Positions 42,410 to 50,238 of a DNA stretch of 64,000 nt are shown here, piece by piece. The notes under the pieces were generated by a model. The model saw nothing but the letters and a program-made list of their open reading frames with translations. It ran no database searches and was not told where the DNA came from. Position 1 is the first letter of the stretch. Each line of letters starts with the position of its first letter. The DNA comes from Olsenella_K sp051878835. Lineage in GTDB: Bacteria; Actinomycetota; Coriobacteriia; Coriobacteriales; Atopobiaceae. A program made the translations under genes and the position numbers. The stretch spans positions 62,001 through 126,000 of the forward strand of contig JBJEKW010000027.1 in the NCBI GenBank assembly GCA_051878835.1, in the 5' to 3' direction.

Positions 42410-43735
42410 ATGCGTCTGCCTTCGGACGGGGCGGCCCAGGGGCCGCGGCGCAGCCAGACGCAAGGCCAAAGGGTGGCCAGGCAGAGAGGCATAGCTAAGG
42501 TGAACCCCGTAATCGTGATTCCCACGTACTGGACGAAGGAGGCCGTCGCGCCGCGCATCGGCGAGGTGGGCACCTACGACCACGCGACGCCCATCGCAAA
42601 GCCCCGACCCGAGCTGGAGGACTGCCTCGAGTCGCTGGAGCAGGTGAGGGGAGTGCTGCGCGTCGTGGTGCTGGTGGTGGCTCCGCCGTCGTGCGTAGAC
42701 TCGGCACGTGCGCGCGTGAACGCCATCTGCATGGAGCACCCTGCCCTGAACCCGCTGATCATCGGCCCGAAGGAGGCCAGTGCCATCTCGAACGCCATCC
42801 ACATGGTGGCGCCCAACATGGTGGGCGAGACCGTGTCGCTGCGTGGCTATGGCGCCATCAGAAACATGGGCCTTGCCGTGGCAGCCATCCTGGGCCACGA
42901 CATCGTGGTCTTCCTGGACGACGACGAGATCGTGCTGAACGAGAACTTCCTCATCGACGCGGTGTATGGCTTGGGTCTTCTGACCAGGCAGGATTTGCCC
43001 GTGTCGGCAAAGAGCGGGTACTTCTTGAACTCGCACGACTCCTGCTACGCGGACGAGTCCACCACGCACTGGTGCGACCGCTACTGGACAAAGAAAAAGG
43101 AGTTCAACGCCTGGATGCGCCGCGCCCAGGAGGGCACGCGCATCTCGCGCTCGAACTACGTGTGCGGCGGCTGCCTGGCCATTCATGCGGACGCGTTCTG
43201 CCGCGTGGCGTTCGACCCCTACATCACGCGCGGCGAGGACATGGACTACCTGTTCAACCTGCGCATGAACGGCCTGGACGTGTGGTTCGACAACCAGTGG
43301 TACGTGAAGCACCTGCCGCCGAAGACCCCGTCCGACGCCGCGCGCTTCATGCAGGACGTCTATCGCTGGACGTACGAGGTCGAGAAGATCGATGTGGCGA
43401 ACCACCGCATCGGCCTGCACAAGATAACGCCCCAGTCGCTGTCGCCGTATCCCTCCACGTGGATCACGCCGGAGGTGCACAAGAGGATATTCCGCACGTC
43501 GCTCTTGCGCGCCATCAGCCAGCCCGAGCACCGCGAGTACTTCTACATCTGGACGCACGCCCGCGCCGACGCAAAGGTGTGGGCGCGCAGGGTCAGCGAG
43601 AGCTACCTGCAGTTCCAGACGTACTGGCCCGGCATGATGGCGCAGCTGTGGCGTGACCAGCCCCTGGCCGAGGCCATCCTGCAAAGCGGCGCCCCGCACG
43701 TGCCCAGCCGACCCAGGAGGGACCGTCGCAAATGA
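42410..43735 (+). CDS. GT2-like glycosyltransferase
   Basis: 441 residues from ATG 42410. The body begins NPVIVIPTYW, has the GT-A Asp motif VVFLDDDE (about 165-172), and a later GEDMDYLFNLR that resembles the acceptor/ED motif of family 2 transferases; no membrane span. Start uncertain: ATG 42410 lies six bases after a TAGAAT box, which would suit a leaderless message, while GTG 42500 (MNPVIVIPTYW) begins exactly at the domain. Overlaps the sensor kinase gene by four bases (ATGA), so the sugar-transfer enzyme and the LytS/LytR pair are coupled. Acceptor unknown; a surface glycan is a guess. Confidence 0.82.
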   Translation: MRLPSDGAAQGPRRSQTQGQRVARQRGIAKVNPVIVIPTYWTKEAVAPRIGEVGTYDHATPIAKPRPELEDCLESLEQVRGVLRVVVLVVAPPSCVDSARARVNAICMEHPALNPLIIGPKEASAISNAIHMVAPNMVGETVSLRGYGAIRNMGLAVAAILGHDIVVFLDDDEIVLNENFLIDAVYGLGLLTRQDLPVSAKSGYFLNSHDSCYADESTTHWCDRYWTKKKEFNAWMRRAQEGTRISRSNYVCGGCLAIHADAFCRVAFDPYITRGEDMDYLFNLRMNGLDVWFDNQWYVKHLPPKTPSDAARFMQDVYRWTYEVEKIDVANHRIGLHKITPQSLSPYPSTWITPEVHKRIFRTSLLRAISQPEHREYFYIWTHARADAKVWARRVSESYLQFQTYWPGMMAQLWRDQPLAEAILQSGAPHVPSRPRRDRRK

Positions 43736-45075
43736 GGGAGTGGATTCTGAACCATACCTCCCAGCTGGTGCAGTTTGGGCTGGTTTTGGTGTCGCTGGCC
43801 ATGCTGGGGCTCTTGTCATGGGGCATCTCGCAGAGCAACCTTATCGCGTGCATGATTGCCGGCGCCATCCTGGCCGTCGCCATCGTCATGGCCGGCTCGG
43901 TGCTTTTGATGCCCGACGACCTGAGGTCGCAGGCCACCGAGCGCACGCTGCGTTTGGCCTCCAGCACCCTGAGCCACATGCGCGGCGGCCTGACGCCCGA
44001 GAACTGCACGGCCGTGTGCCAGCTGCTTTTGCCCGAGACCCAGGCCTCCGCCATAGCCATGACCGACGCCTCGCACGTGCTGGCCTACGTGGGCGAGGAG
44101 CCCGCCCCCTACCCGCAAGGCTCGCCCAACAGCGCGCCTACCCAGGAGGTGCTAGAGAGCGGCCACATGGAGACCTTCTCGGGGCGTGACGTCCAGGCCC
44201 AGGATGGCGAGGCGCAGAAGGGCCGTGCCGTCGACGGCTTCCCGGTGGGTGTCATCGTGCCCCTGGTGGTCAGCGACAAGTCCATCGGCACGCTGAAGCT
44301 GTACTACCGCCACGGCTACCAGGTGGACCGCACGCAGCTGAAGATCGCTCGCGGCTTCGCAGAGCTCCTCTCGACGCAGCTGACCGCCTACGAGCTGGAC
44401 CAGCAGGCGGAGCTGACGGCGCGCGCCGAGGTGAAGGCGCTCCAGGCGCAGATCAACCCGCACTTCCTCTTTAACACGCTGAACACCATCGCCTCGTTCA
44501 CGCGCACGGACCCCACCAAGGCCCGCGACCTGCTGCGCGAGTTCTCGGTCTTCTATCGCAGGACGCTGGAGAACTCCGACTCGCGCATAGCGCTGTCGCG
44601 CGAGCTCGAGCAGACGCGCCGCTACCTGAAGATCGAGCGCGCCCGCTTTGGCGAGGACCGCATCGTGGAGGAGGAGCACGTGCAGGAGGGCCTGGAGGGC
44701 GTGCTGGTGCCGTCCTTCCTGGTGCAGCCCATAGTCGAGAACTCCGTGCGCCACGCCATGCGCGACGAGGGCCCGCTTCACATAGACATCCACGTCGTCA
44801 CCGACGGCAACGACGTGCTCATAGCCGTGGCAGACGACGGCCTGGGCATGGAGAAGGAGGTCGCCGCGCACCTGATGGATCCGCATGCCCCGCACACGGG
44901 ACATGGCACGGGCATTGCCCTGCACAACGTGGACGAGCGCATCCGCCGCTTCTACGGCGAGGGCTCGGGCATCGAAATCATGTCCAAGCTGGGCGAGGGC
45001 ACCTGCGTGACCCTGCGCCTGGCTGGTGCGGCGCCAAAGATTAACTCGCGCGCGACGCAGTCTGATAACGGCTAG
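43732..45075 (+). CDS. LytS-type sensor histidine kinase
   Basis: 447 residues. Two N-terminal membrane segments (about 13-31 and 38-61), a GAF-like sensor domain (about 75-215; EPAPYPQGS and GVIVPLVVSDKSIGTLKLY), then the HisKA_7TM/LytS-class kinase core with His244 in ALQAQINPHFLFNTLN and an ATPase domain with VQPIVENSVRHAM, ADDGLGM and GTGIALHNVDERI. The partner LytTR regulator follows 58 bases later. Overlaps the glycosyltransferase stop. Confidence 0.93.
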   Translation: MREWILNHTSQLVQFGLVLVSLAMLGLLSWGISQSNLIACMIAGAILAVAIVMAGSVLLMPDDLRSQATERTLRLASSTLSHMRGGLTPENCTAVCQLLLPETQASAIAMTDASHVLAYVGEEPAPYPQGSPNSAPTQEVLESGHMETFSGRDVQAQDGEAQKGRAVDGFPVGVIVPLVVSDKSIGTLKLYYRHGYQVDRTQLKIARGFAELLSTQLTAYELDQQAELTARAEVKALQAQINPHFLFNTLNTIASFTRTDPTKARDLLREFSVFYRRTLENSDSRIALSRELEQTRRYLKIERARFGEDRIVEEEHVQEGLEGVLVPSFLVQPIVENSVRHAMRDEGPLHIDIHVVTDGNDVLIAVADDGLGMEKEVAAHLMDPHAPHTGHGTGIALHNVDERIRRFYGEGSGIEIMSKLGEGTCVTLRLAGAAPKINSRATQSDNG

Positions 45076-45133
45076 AATAAATGGGTATGGGAAACGTCGC
45101 GCTATGCGCTGTGTTTTGGGTTAGGTGATTTTA

Positions 45134-45853
45134 TTGCTGCACGCCATGATAGTCGACGATGAGGCACCGGCCCGCTCCGAGCTGAAGTATCTCCTCGAGG
45201 AGACGGGGCGCGTCGACAGCATTGTCGAGTGCTCCTCCGCACGAGAGGCCGTCGAGCGTCTGATGGAGGCTCGCGCCGACGTGATGTTCCTGGACATCTC
45301 CATGCCGAAGACCTCTGGCATGCAGCTGGCCGAAGCCCTGCACAAGCTGAAGAACCCGCCTGCCATCGTGTTCGTGACCGCCTACAGCGAGTACGCCCTC
45401 GAGGCGTTCGACGTGGACGCCATCGACTATCTGATGAAGCCGGTCGAGACAGACCGTCTGAACCAGGCCCTCGACAAGGTGCAGGCGCGCATGAAGCCTC
45501 CAACCACCACCCACGCCTCCGTCGAGCGCATCCCCGTCGAGAAGAGCGGTCGCAAGGTGCTGGTTCCCATAGACCAGATACGCTACATCGAGGCCAAGGA
45601 CGACTACTCCTGCATCTACACCGACACCGATCGCTACCTCTCGACCATCTCGCTGGCAAAGCTGGAAGACAAGCTGACGCCGCACGGGTTCTTCCGCGTG
45701 CACCGCGGCTACATCGTGAACCTGGCCTACGTCGAGGACGTCGAGGTCGTTTCCAGCGGCATCCTGCAGCTGGGCATCAACGGCATCGAGGGCAAGAAGA
45801 TCTCCGTCTCCAGGAGGCGTGTTGTCGCCCTGAAGAGGGCACTGGGCCTCTAG
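45134..45853 (+). CDS. LytTR-family response regulator
   Basis: 239 residues. Receiver with VDDE pocket and Asp54 in VMFLDISMPKTSG, then a LytTR DNA-binding domain (about 135-237; DQIRYIEAKDDYSCIYT, GFFRVHRGYIVNL). TTG 45134 is preferred because AGGTGA lies five bases before it and the protein then begins MLHAMIVDDE; GTG 45125 is the alternative. Partner of the LytS-type kinase. LytTR regulators often control wall hydrolases, exopolysaccharide or competence. Confidence 0.92.
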   Translation: MLHAMIVDDEAPARSELKYLLEETGRVDSIVECSSAREAVERLMEARADVMFLDISMPKTSGMQLAEALHKLKNPPAIVFVTAYSEYALEAFDVDAIDYLMKPVETDRLNQALDKVQARMKPPTTTHASVERIPVEKSGRKVLVPIDQIRYIEAKDDYSCIYTDTDRYLSTISLAKLEDKLTPHGFFRVHRGYIVNLAYVEDVEVVSSGILQLGINGIEGKKISVSRRRVVALKRALGL

Positions 45854-45877
45854 TCCCCGGAGGGACCACCCAACCAC

Positions 45878-46396
45878 ATGGAAAACGGAGCAATGCGCTA
45901 CGACATCATCTCGGACACGCACGGACACCTTTCAAAACCCTTGCTAGACGCGCTTGAGGGCGCCGACATGATCATCCACGCGGGCGACTGCTGCTCGTTG
46001 CAGGACTATCTGTGCCTGCAGCAGATAGCCCGCGTTGTCATGTGCCTGGGAAACAATGACGCCTACGTCGACTACAGCCCGGCCGTGAAGCGCATGGTCA
46101 GGATCTTCTCGTCGAACCTGCGGTGGGAGGTGTGCCACTACCAGGAGCGGCTGGACCTGGCCACGTGCGACGTAGCCATCTGCGGGCACACGCACCGGCC
46201 GTTCGTGCGCCGCGAGCCCAACGGTGTGCTGCTGATGAACCCTGGCAGCCCCACCTATCCGCGCACCAGCATGGGCCCCACCATGGGACGCATCATCGCG
46301 GCCGACGACGGCACCATCCAGAGCGCGCAGATACTGCAGCTGGCAGATGAGGACGAAGACCGTCCGGGCTTCGCGAGGTTCTTCTCGCGCAGGTAA
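45878..46396 (+). CDS. YfcE/MJ0936-type metallophosphoesterase
   Basis: 172 residues. Metal-binding motifs in order: SDTHGH, HAGDC, LGNND, and CGHTHRP. Such enzymes hydrolyse phosphodiesters with Mn2+ or Ni2+; the natural substrate is usually unknown. Starts 25 bases after the LytTR gene and may belong to its operon. ATG 45878 has GGAGGG 13 bases upstream; ATG 45893 (MRYDIIS), behind GGAG, is possible. Confidence 0.9.
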   Translation: MENGAMRYDIISDTHGHLSKPLLDALEGADMIIHAGDCCSLQDYLCLQQIARVVMCLGNNDAYVDYSPAVKRMVRIFSSNLRWEVCHYQERLDLATCDVAICGHTHRPFVRREPNGVLLMNPGSPTYPRTSMGPTMGRIIAADDGTIQSAQILQLADEDEDRPGFARFFSRR

Positions 46397-46475
46397 AGCG
46401 CGGCGTCACGCGGACGCGGCGGCACGTCGGGGTCATGCTGGCGTGCGTCCCCTGATGGGCGTGAGCTTGTGACGC

Positions 46476-47186
46476 CTAGGCACCGGCAGACGCCGAGCCG
46501 TCTGGGTCGTCGGGGGCCTTCGCCATGTCCGACGTCGACATCAGCATGGGGCAGAACACCTTCGTGTAGATGGCCAGCCACGCCAGCGACACGCAGAAGC
46601 CGGCTATGACGTCGGAGGCGTAGTGCACGCCCAGGTAGATGCGGCTGATTCCCACCAGGGCTATGATGGCGGCAAAGCCGATGCAGCACAGCCAGCGCAT
46701 GACGCGGTCGCGCTCGTAGTGCCACACCATCCACGCGCACAGCCCAAAGAACGCCATGGACACCATGGAGTGTCCCGAGGGAAAGCTGTATCCCACCTCA
46801 GACACCAGCCTGAAGCCGTCGGGACGGGGCCGCTGCACGATGGCCTTCAGCACCTGGTTCAAAACCAGCGCAGCCGCCAGGTTGATGGTGGCGCACAGAC
46901 CGGGGCGCTTGCCGGGCGCGAAGGCGGCTATCATCAGCAGCATCACCAGCAGCGCCTCGGGCGTTGCCAGATCCGAGAAGCCCGTCATGACGCTGGTCAG
47001 CCAGGGCTGGCGCAGCTTCGTCACGAACAGCGTGTACGCCAGCTGGTCGAAGCGCATGACCTCGCCCTCCAGCACGTCCTCCAGGATGGCCAGAAACACC
47101 ACCAGCGCCACGGCCACGACGACCCACCTGCGCTGGCGCACCACGGTGTGCCACAGCGACTTCAGCATGCGTTCCAAGAAGAGCAT
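46476..47186 (-). CDS. PAP2-family membrane phosphatase
   Basis: 236 residues, about six membrane segments. The three PAP2 motifs are present: KAIVQRPRP, PSGHS and SRIYLGVHYASD. Family members dephosphorylate lipids such as undecaprenyl pyrophosphate or phosphatidic acid at the outer face of the membrane. ATG 47186; a possible GAAGAG site precedes it. Downstream of trxA on the same strand but separated by a terminator. Confidence 0.9.
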   Translation of the reverse strand: MLFLERMLKSLWHTVVRQRRWVVVAVALVVFLAILEDVLEGEVMRFDQLAYTLFVTKLRQPWLTSVMTGFSDLATPEALLVMLLMIAAFAPGKRPGLCATINLAAALVLNQVLKAIVQRPRPDGFRLVSEVGYSFPSGHSMVSMAFFGLCAWMVWHYERDRVMRWLCCIGFAAIIALVGISRIYLGVHYASDVIAGFCVSLAWLAIYTKVFCPMLMSTSDMAKAPDDPDGSASAGA

Positions 47187-47347
47187 CCCCCTTGCGCGGC
47201 CGATGGCCGCTTCGCGGACCCTTTGTGTCGTTACGGACTTTGCCAGATGGCGCGCGTGGTCCTCTCGCGCGCGTTCTAGCCATCATAGGCTGCGGGTGCC
47301 GGTACGTGCGCAAGCCCGCGGTAAGCGTGGCCCCAACGTGGCCATAC

Positions 47348-47383
47348 AAAAAGCCAGGCGGCGTGCCATGGCACGCCGCCTGG
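47348..47383 (-). terminator. Terminator after trxA built on a 30-bp perfect palindrome
   Basis: 47354-47383 is self-complementary throughout (arms CCAGGCGGCGTGCCA and TGGCACGCCGCCTGG, no unpaired loop bases), followed on the minus strand by CTTTTTG. The rest of 47187-47430 shows no gene. Confidence 0.85.
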
Positions 47384-47430
47384 GGAAGAAGGAAGGGACA
47401 AACGAAGATGTAGCCGATGGGGCACAGCCG

Positions 47431-47751
47431 CTACAGGTTGGCCTGGATTTCCTTTTCCAGGTCGTCCTTCGGCATGAGGCCCACCATGGTGTGGACGGGC
47501 TTGCCGCCCTTGAAGATGATGAGCGTGGGGATGGACACGATGCGGAACTTCGTGGCCAGGTCGGGCTCGTCGTCGACGTTGCACTTATAGAAGTCGACCT
47601 GGTCGCCCACCTGCTGGCTGACCTGCTCGACGATGGGGCTGAGAGCGCGGCACGGGCCGCACCAGGAGGCCCAGAAGTCGATGAGGACGGGCTTGGTGCT
47701 CTGAGCAACGACCGAGTCGAACGTTGCGGTAGTGATTTCATTCACGGCCAT
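47431..47751 (-). CDS. trxA: Thioredoxin
   Basis: 106 residues with the active site WCGPC (Cys31, Cys34), the cis-Pro segment SIPTLIIFKGG and the usual DFWASW strand. Reduces protein disulfides. ATG 47751 follows AGGAGG. Divergent from the gene at 47916; no thioredoxin reductase is nearby. Confidence 0.96.
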   Translation of the reverse strand: MAVNEITTATFDSVVAQSTKPVLIDFWASWCGPCRALSPIVEQVSQQVGDQVDFYKCNVDDEPDLATKFRIVSIPTLIIFKGGKPVHTMVGLMPKDDLEKEIQANL

Positions 47752-47915
47752 GGGGTATCCTCCTGAGTGTCGAGAATGGCTTTCGTTTGGCTTGCGTAGC
47801 GCTTATACCCGTTTTTTGCGGTCTGCCGACACCCATTTGAGGTATGGAGGCCCTGTGTGCGGGGCTGCCCCCAAGGCGGACGGAGGTCGACGTTCGTCGC
47901 ATGGGAGGCGGTCGC

Positions 47916-48476
47916 ATGGCGTTGCACCACGAGGCCTACAAGGAGGCCTACGTCAGCAAGGCGCGTGCCGAGGTGGCGCACCTGGAGAGCGCAGGAGTGG
48001 TCCTTTCGGGCAACTCGTTCTCGCAGGTGCTCTTTGCGAAGGGGCAGCCCGACCCGGGCGAGCTGGACGACAACGGCAGCCGCCTGCTGGCGGGTCCCGA
48101 CGGCAAGGCGCTCAGGGCCTCCCTGACGGCGCTGGGGTACCAGCCGCAGGACTGGGCGGCCATGAGCACGGTGACGGCGTCGGGCGACATGCTGGATCCC
48201 GAGCTTCTGCGCCTGGCGGTGACCACGCTGGACCCCTCCACGCTGGTGGCCTGCGACGAGCCGGCGGCCCATGCGCTGCGCGAGGCGTATGCCGACGACC
48301 TCGTGGCCATCGAGGACTTCGACGCCGCCATGCTGGAACCGGGCGTCGTGGTGCCCGTGCGGGGCATGCGCGTGATGAACCTGGGAGGCTTCGAGGCGGC
48401 GCTGTCCGACCCGCGCCAGAAGCAGGTCATGTGGGCCCGGCTAAAGAAGCTGCCGCCCCTGGGCGAGCCGTACTAG
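47916..48476 (+). CDS. Unknown protein
   Basis: 186 residues from ATG 47916 (GGGAGG eight bases upstream; an earlier ATG at 47901 lacks a site). No signal or membrane segment. Recognisable elements are YKEAYVSKARAEVAHLESAG, ALGYQPQDW and DDLVAIEDFDAAMLEPG; the last two could belong to a Rossmann-like fold but I cannot assign a family. Precedes the methionine operon by 156 bases. Confidence 0.68.
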   Translation: MALHHEAYKEAYVSKARAEVAHLESAGVVLSGNSFSQVLFAKGQPDPGELDDNGSRLLAGPDGKALRASLTALGYQPQDWAAMSTVTASGDMLDPELLRLAVTTLDPSTLVACDEPAAHALREAYADDLVAIEDFDAAMLEPGVVVPVRGMRVMNLGGFEAALSDPRQKQVMWARLKKLPPLGEPY

Positions 48477-48632
48477 GGGCGCGACCGGCCCGTTCTTCCG
48501 GGACGCTTCTTTACCTGCGTAAACTGCGAGTTTCGAACGCGTGACGGACGCTGGTCTGCGTGTACCATATTCCGACTACTATGCCGTCCTCCATCGGTGG
48601 GGGTGGCCTCGCGAAACCCGGAAGGTCCACTC

Positions 48633-49499
48633 ATGCGCATCAGCTACATCCTTGCCCAACGCCAAAGCTACTCGTACGAGATATTTCCCCCGAAGGGACA
48701 GATGAGCGTGGACCAGGCCGCCGAGGTCGTGGACCAGCTGGTCCAGAACCACCCCGACTGGATCAGTGTGACCTTCTCGGCGGGCGGTTCCGGAAACTCC
48801 CAGAACACCTTTGCCATCGCGGGCGACATCGCGCAGCGCGGCACGCAGGCCCTGGCCCACCTGACGTGCATGGGCGCCACGCGCCAGGACGTGGACGGCT
48901 ACGTGGAGCAGGTGCGCCTGCACGGCATACAGAACGTCCTGGCCCTGCGCGGCGACCGCATTCCCGGACGCGACGTGCGCGACTTTGCGCATGCCAGCGA
49001 CCTGGTGGCCTACCTGAAGCAGCTGGACCCCGACCTGTGCGTGGGCGGCGCCTGCTACCCCGAGGGCCACGTGGAGTGCGAGAGCCTGCGCCAGGACATC
49101 GAGCACCTGAAGGCAAAGCAGGACGCCGGCGTGGACTTCCTGGTGACGCAGCTCTTCTTTGACAACGACGACTTCTACCGCTTCCGCGAGCGCTGCGACC
49201 GCGCGCGCATAAAGGTGCCCATCGTCGCTGGCATCATGCCCTTCACCAGCGTGAAGCAGATTCAGCGCATGGCGTTCAACTGCGGCGCGTCCATTCCCGC
49301 GAAGGTCGTGAAGCGCCTGGTGCGCGCCGGCGACAGCAAGGAGGCCCAGGCGGCGGCAGGCATCGAGTACGCATGTCAGCAGCTGGTGGACCTGGCGGCC
49401 AACGGCGTGGACGGCCTGCACATATACAGCATGAACAAGCCCGCCATCGCCAAGGCCACGCACGACGCGCTGGTGGACTGCGGCTATCTGCAGAACTAG
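48633..49499 (+). CDS. metF: 5,10-methylenetetrahydrofolate reductase
   Basis: 288 residues. Makes 5-methyl-THF, the methyl donor of MetH. TIM-barrel family motifs: YSYEIFPPKG, SVTFSAGGSGN, LTCMG, NVLALRGD, DFLVTQLFFDND and PIVAGIMPF. ATG 48633 (MRISYIL) with GGAAGG upstream. First gene of a three-gene unit with the reactivation-domain protein (26 bases later) and metH. Confidence 0.95.
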   Translation: MRISYILAQRQSYSYEIFPPKGQMSVDQAAEVVDQLVQNHPDWISVTFSAGGSGNSQNTFAIAGDIAQRGTQALAHLTCMGATRQDVDGYVEQVRLHGIQNVLALRGDRIPGRDVRDFAHASDLVAYLKQLDPDLCVGGACYPEGHVECESLRQDIEHLKAKQDAGVDFLVTQLFFDNDDFYRFRERCDRARIKVPIVAGIMPFTSVKQIQRMAFNCGASIPAKVVKRLVRAGDSKEAQAAAGIEYACQQLVDLAANGVDGLHIYSMNKPAIAKATHDALVDCGYLQN

Positions 49500-49524
49500 G
49501 AGCAGCTAGGAGGTCCCGCAAGGC

Positions 49525-50238
49525 ATGGCACAGCTGCAGAGCTACGACATACGTTCCATAGACGAGGCAGAGGTCCTGCGCTACATGGGCTACAGCGGCC
49601 AGAAGTACTCTCCCGAGCTGGAGGGGCGCATCCGCCAGACCATGCAGGAGTGCCTGGACGTGTCGCAGCCGCGCGGCCTGGTGCAGGTGTTCGAGGTGGC
49701 GGGACGCGGCACGAGCGCGGACGGCCGGCCCGAGGTCAGGCTGGAGGGCACGGCCCTGACGCTGGTGGGCGACTCCATGCAGGAGCACATGGACGGGGCC
49801 GTGGCCGTGGGCGTGCTGGCCGTCACGCTGGGCATGGCAAACGAGCGCCAGCTGAAGCGCCTGAGCCTGACCGACCACATCCAGCAGGTCATATTTGACG
49901 CGGCGTCCACCGCGCTGGTGGAGCGCGCCGCCGACGCCGCCGAGGCCAGCATCGTGCGGCAGGCCGCCGACCGCGGGCTCTTCACGAACTTCCGCTTTAG
50001 CCCGGGGTACGGCGATATGCCCATGCAGACGCAGCCCGTGCTGCTGCAGACGCTGGACGCGCAGCGCAGGCTGGGCATCACGCTGACGCCCACGCTACTG
50101 ATGACCCCCACAAAGAGCGTGACCGCCGTCGTGGGCATGTTCCGCGAGCGCCAGCCGTCCACGCACGGCAGCTGCAAGGGCTGTCCCTGCTTTGACTTCT
50201 GCACCATCAGACCTACCGGGAGGACCTGCCGTGGCTAG
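49525..50238 (+). CDS. Stand-alone MetH reactivation-domain protein
   Basis: 237 residues. It matches the vitamin B12-dependent methionine synthase activation domain, normally the C-terminus of MetH, especially in RFSPGYGDMPMQTQ, which resembles the S-adenosylmethionine-binding RPAPGYP-type segment, and in TPTKSVTAVVGM. A Cys-rich end (CKGCPCFDFCTIRPTGRTC) is typical of stand-alone copies. Expected role: reductive methylation of inactive cob(II)alamin on MetH. ATG 49525 follows AGGAGG. The metH GTG overlaps its stop by eight bases, so the two are translationally coupled. Confidence 0.88.
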   Translation: MAQLQSYDIRSIDEAEVLRYMGYSGQKYSPELEGRIRQTMQECLDVSQPRGLVQVFEVAGRGTSADGRPEVRLEGTALTLVGDSMQEHMDGAVAVGVLAVTLGMANERQLKRLSLTDHIQQVIFDAASTALVERAADAAEASIVRQAADRGLFTNFRFSPGYGDMPMQTQPVLLQTLDAQRRLGITLTPTLLMTPTKSVTAVVGMFRERQPSTHGSCKGCPCFDFCTIRPTGRTCRG

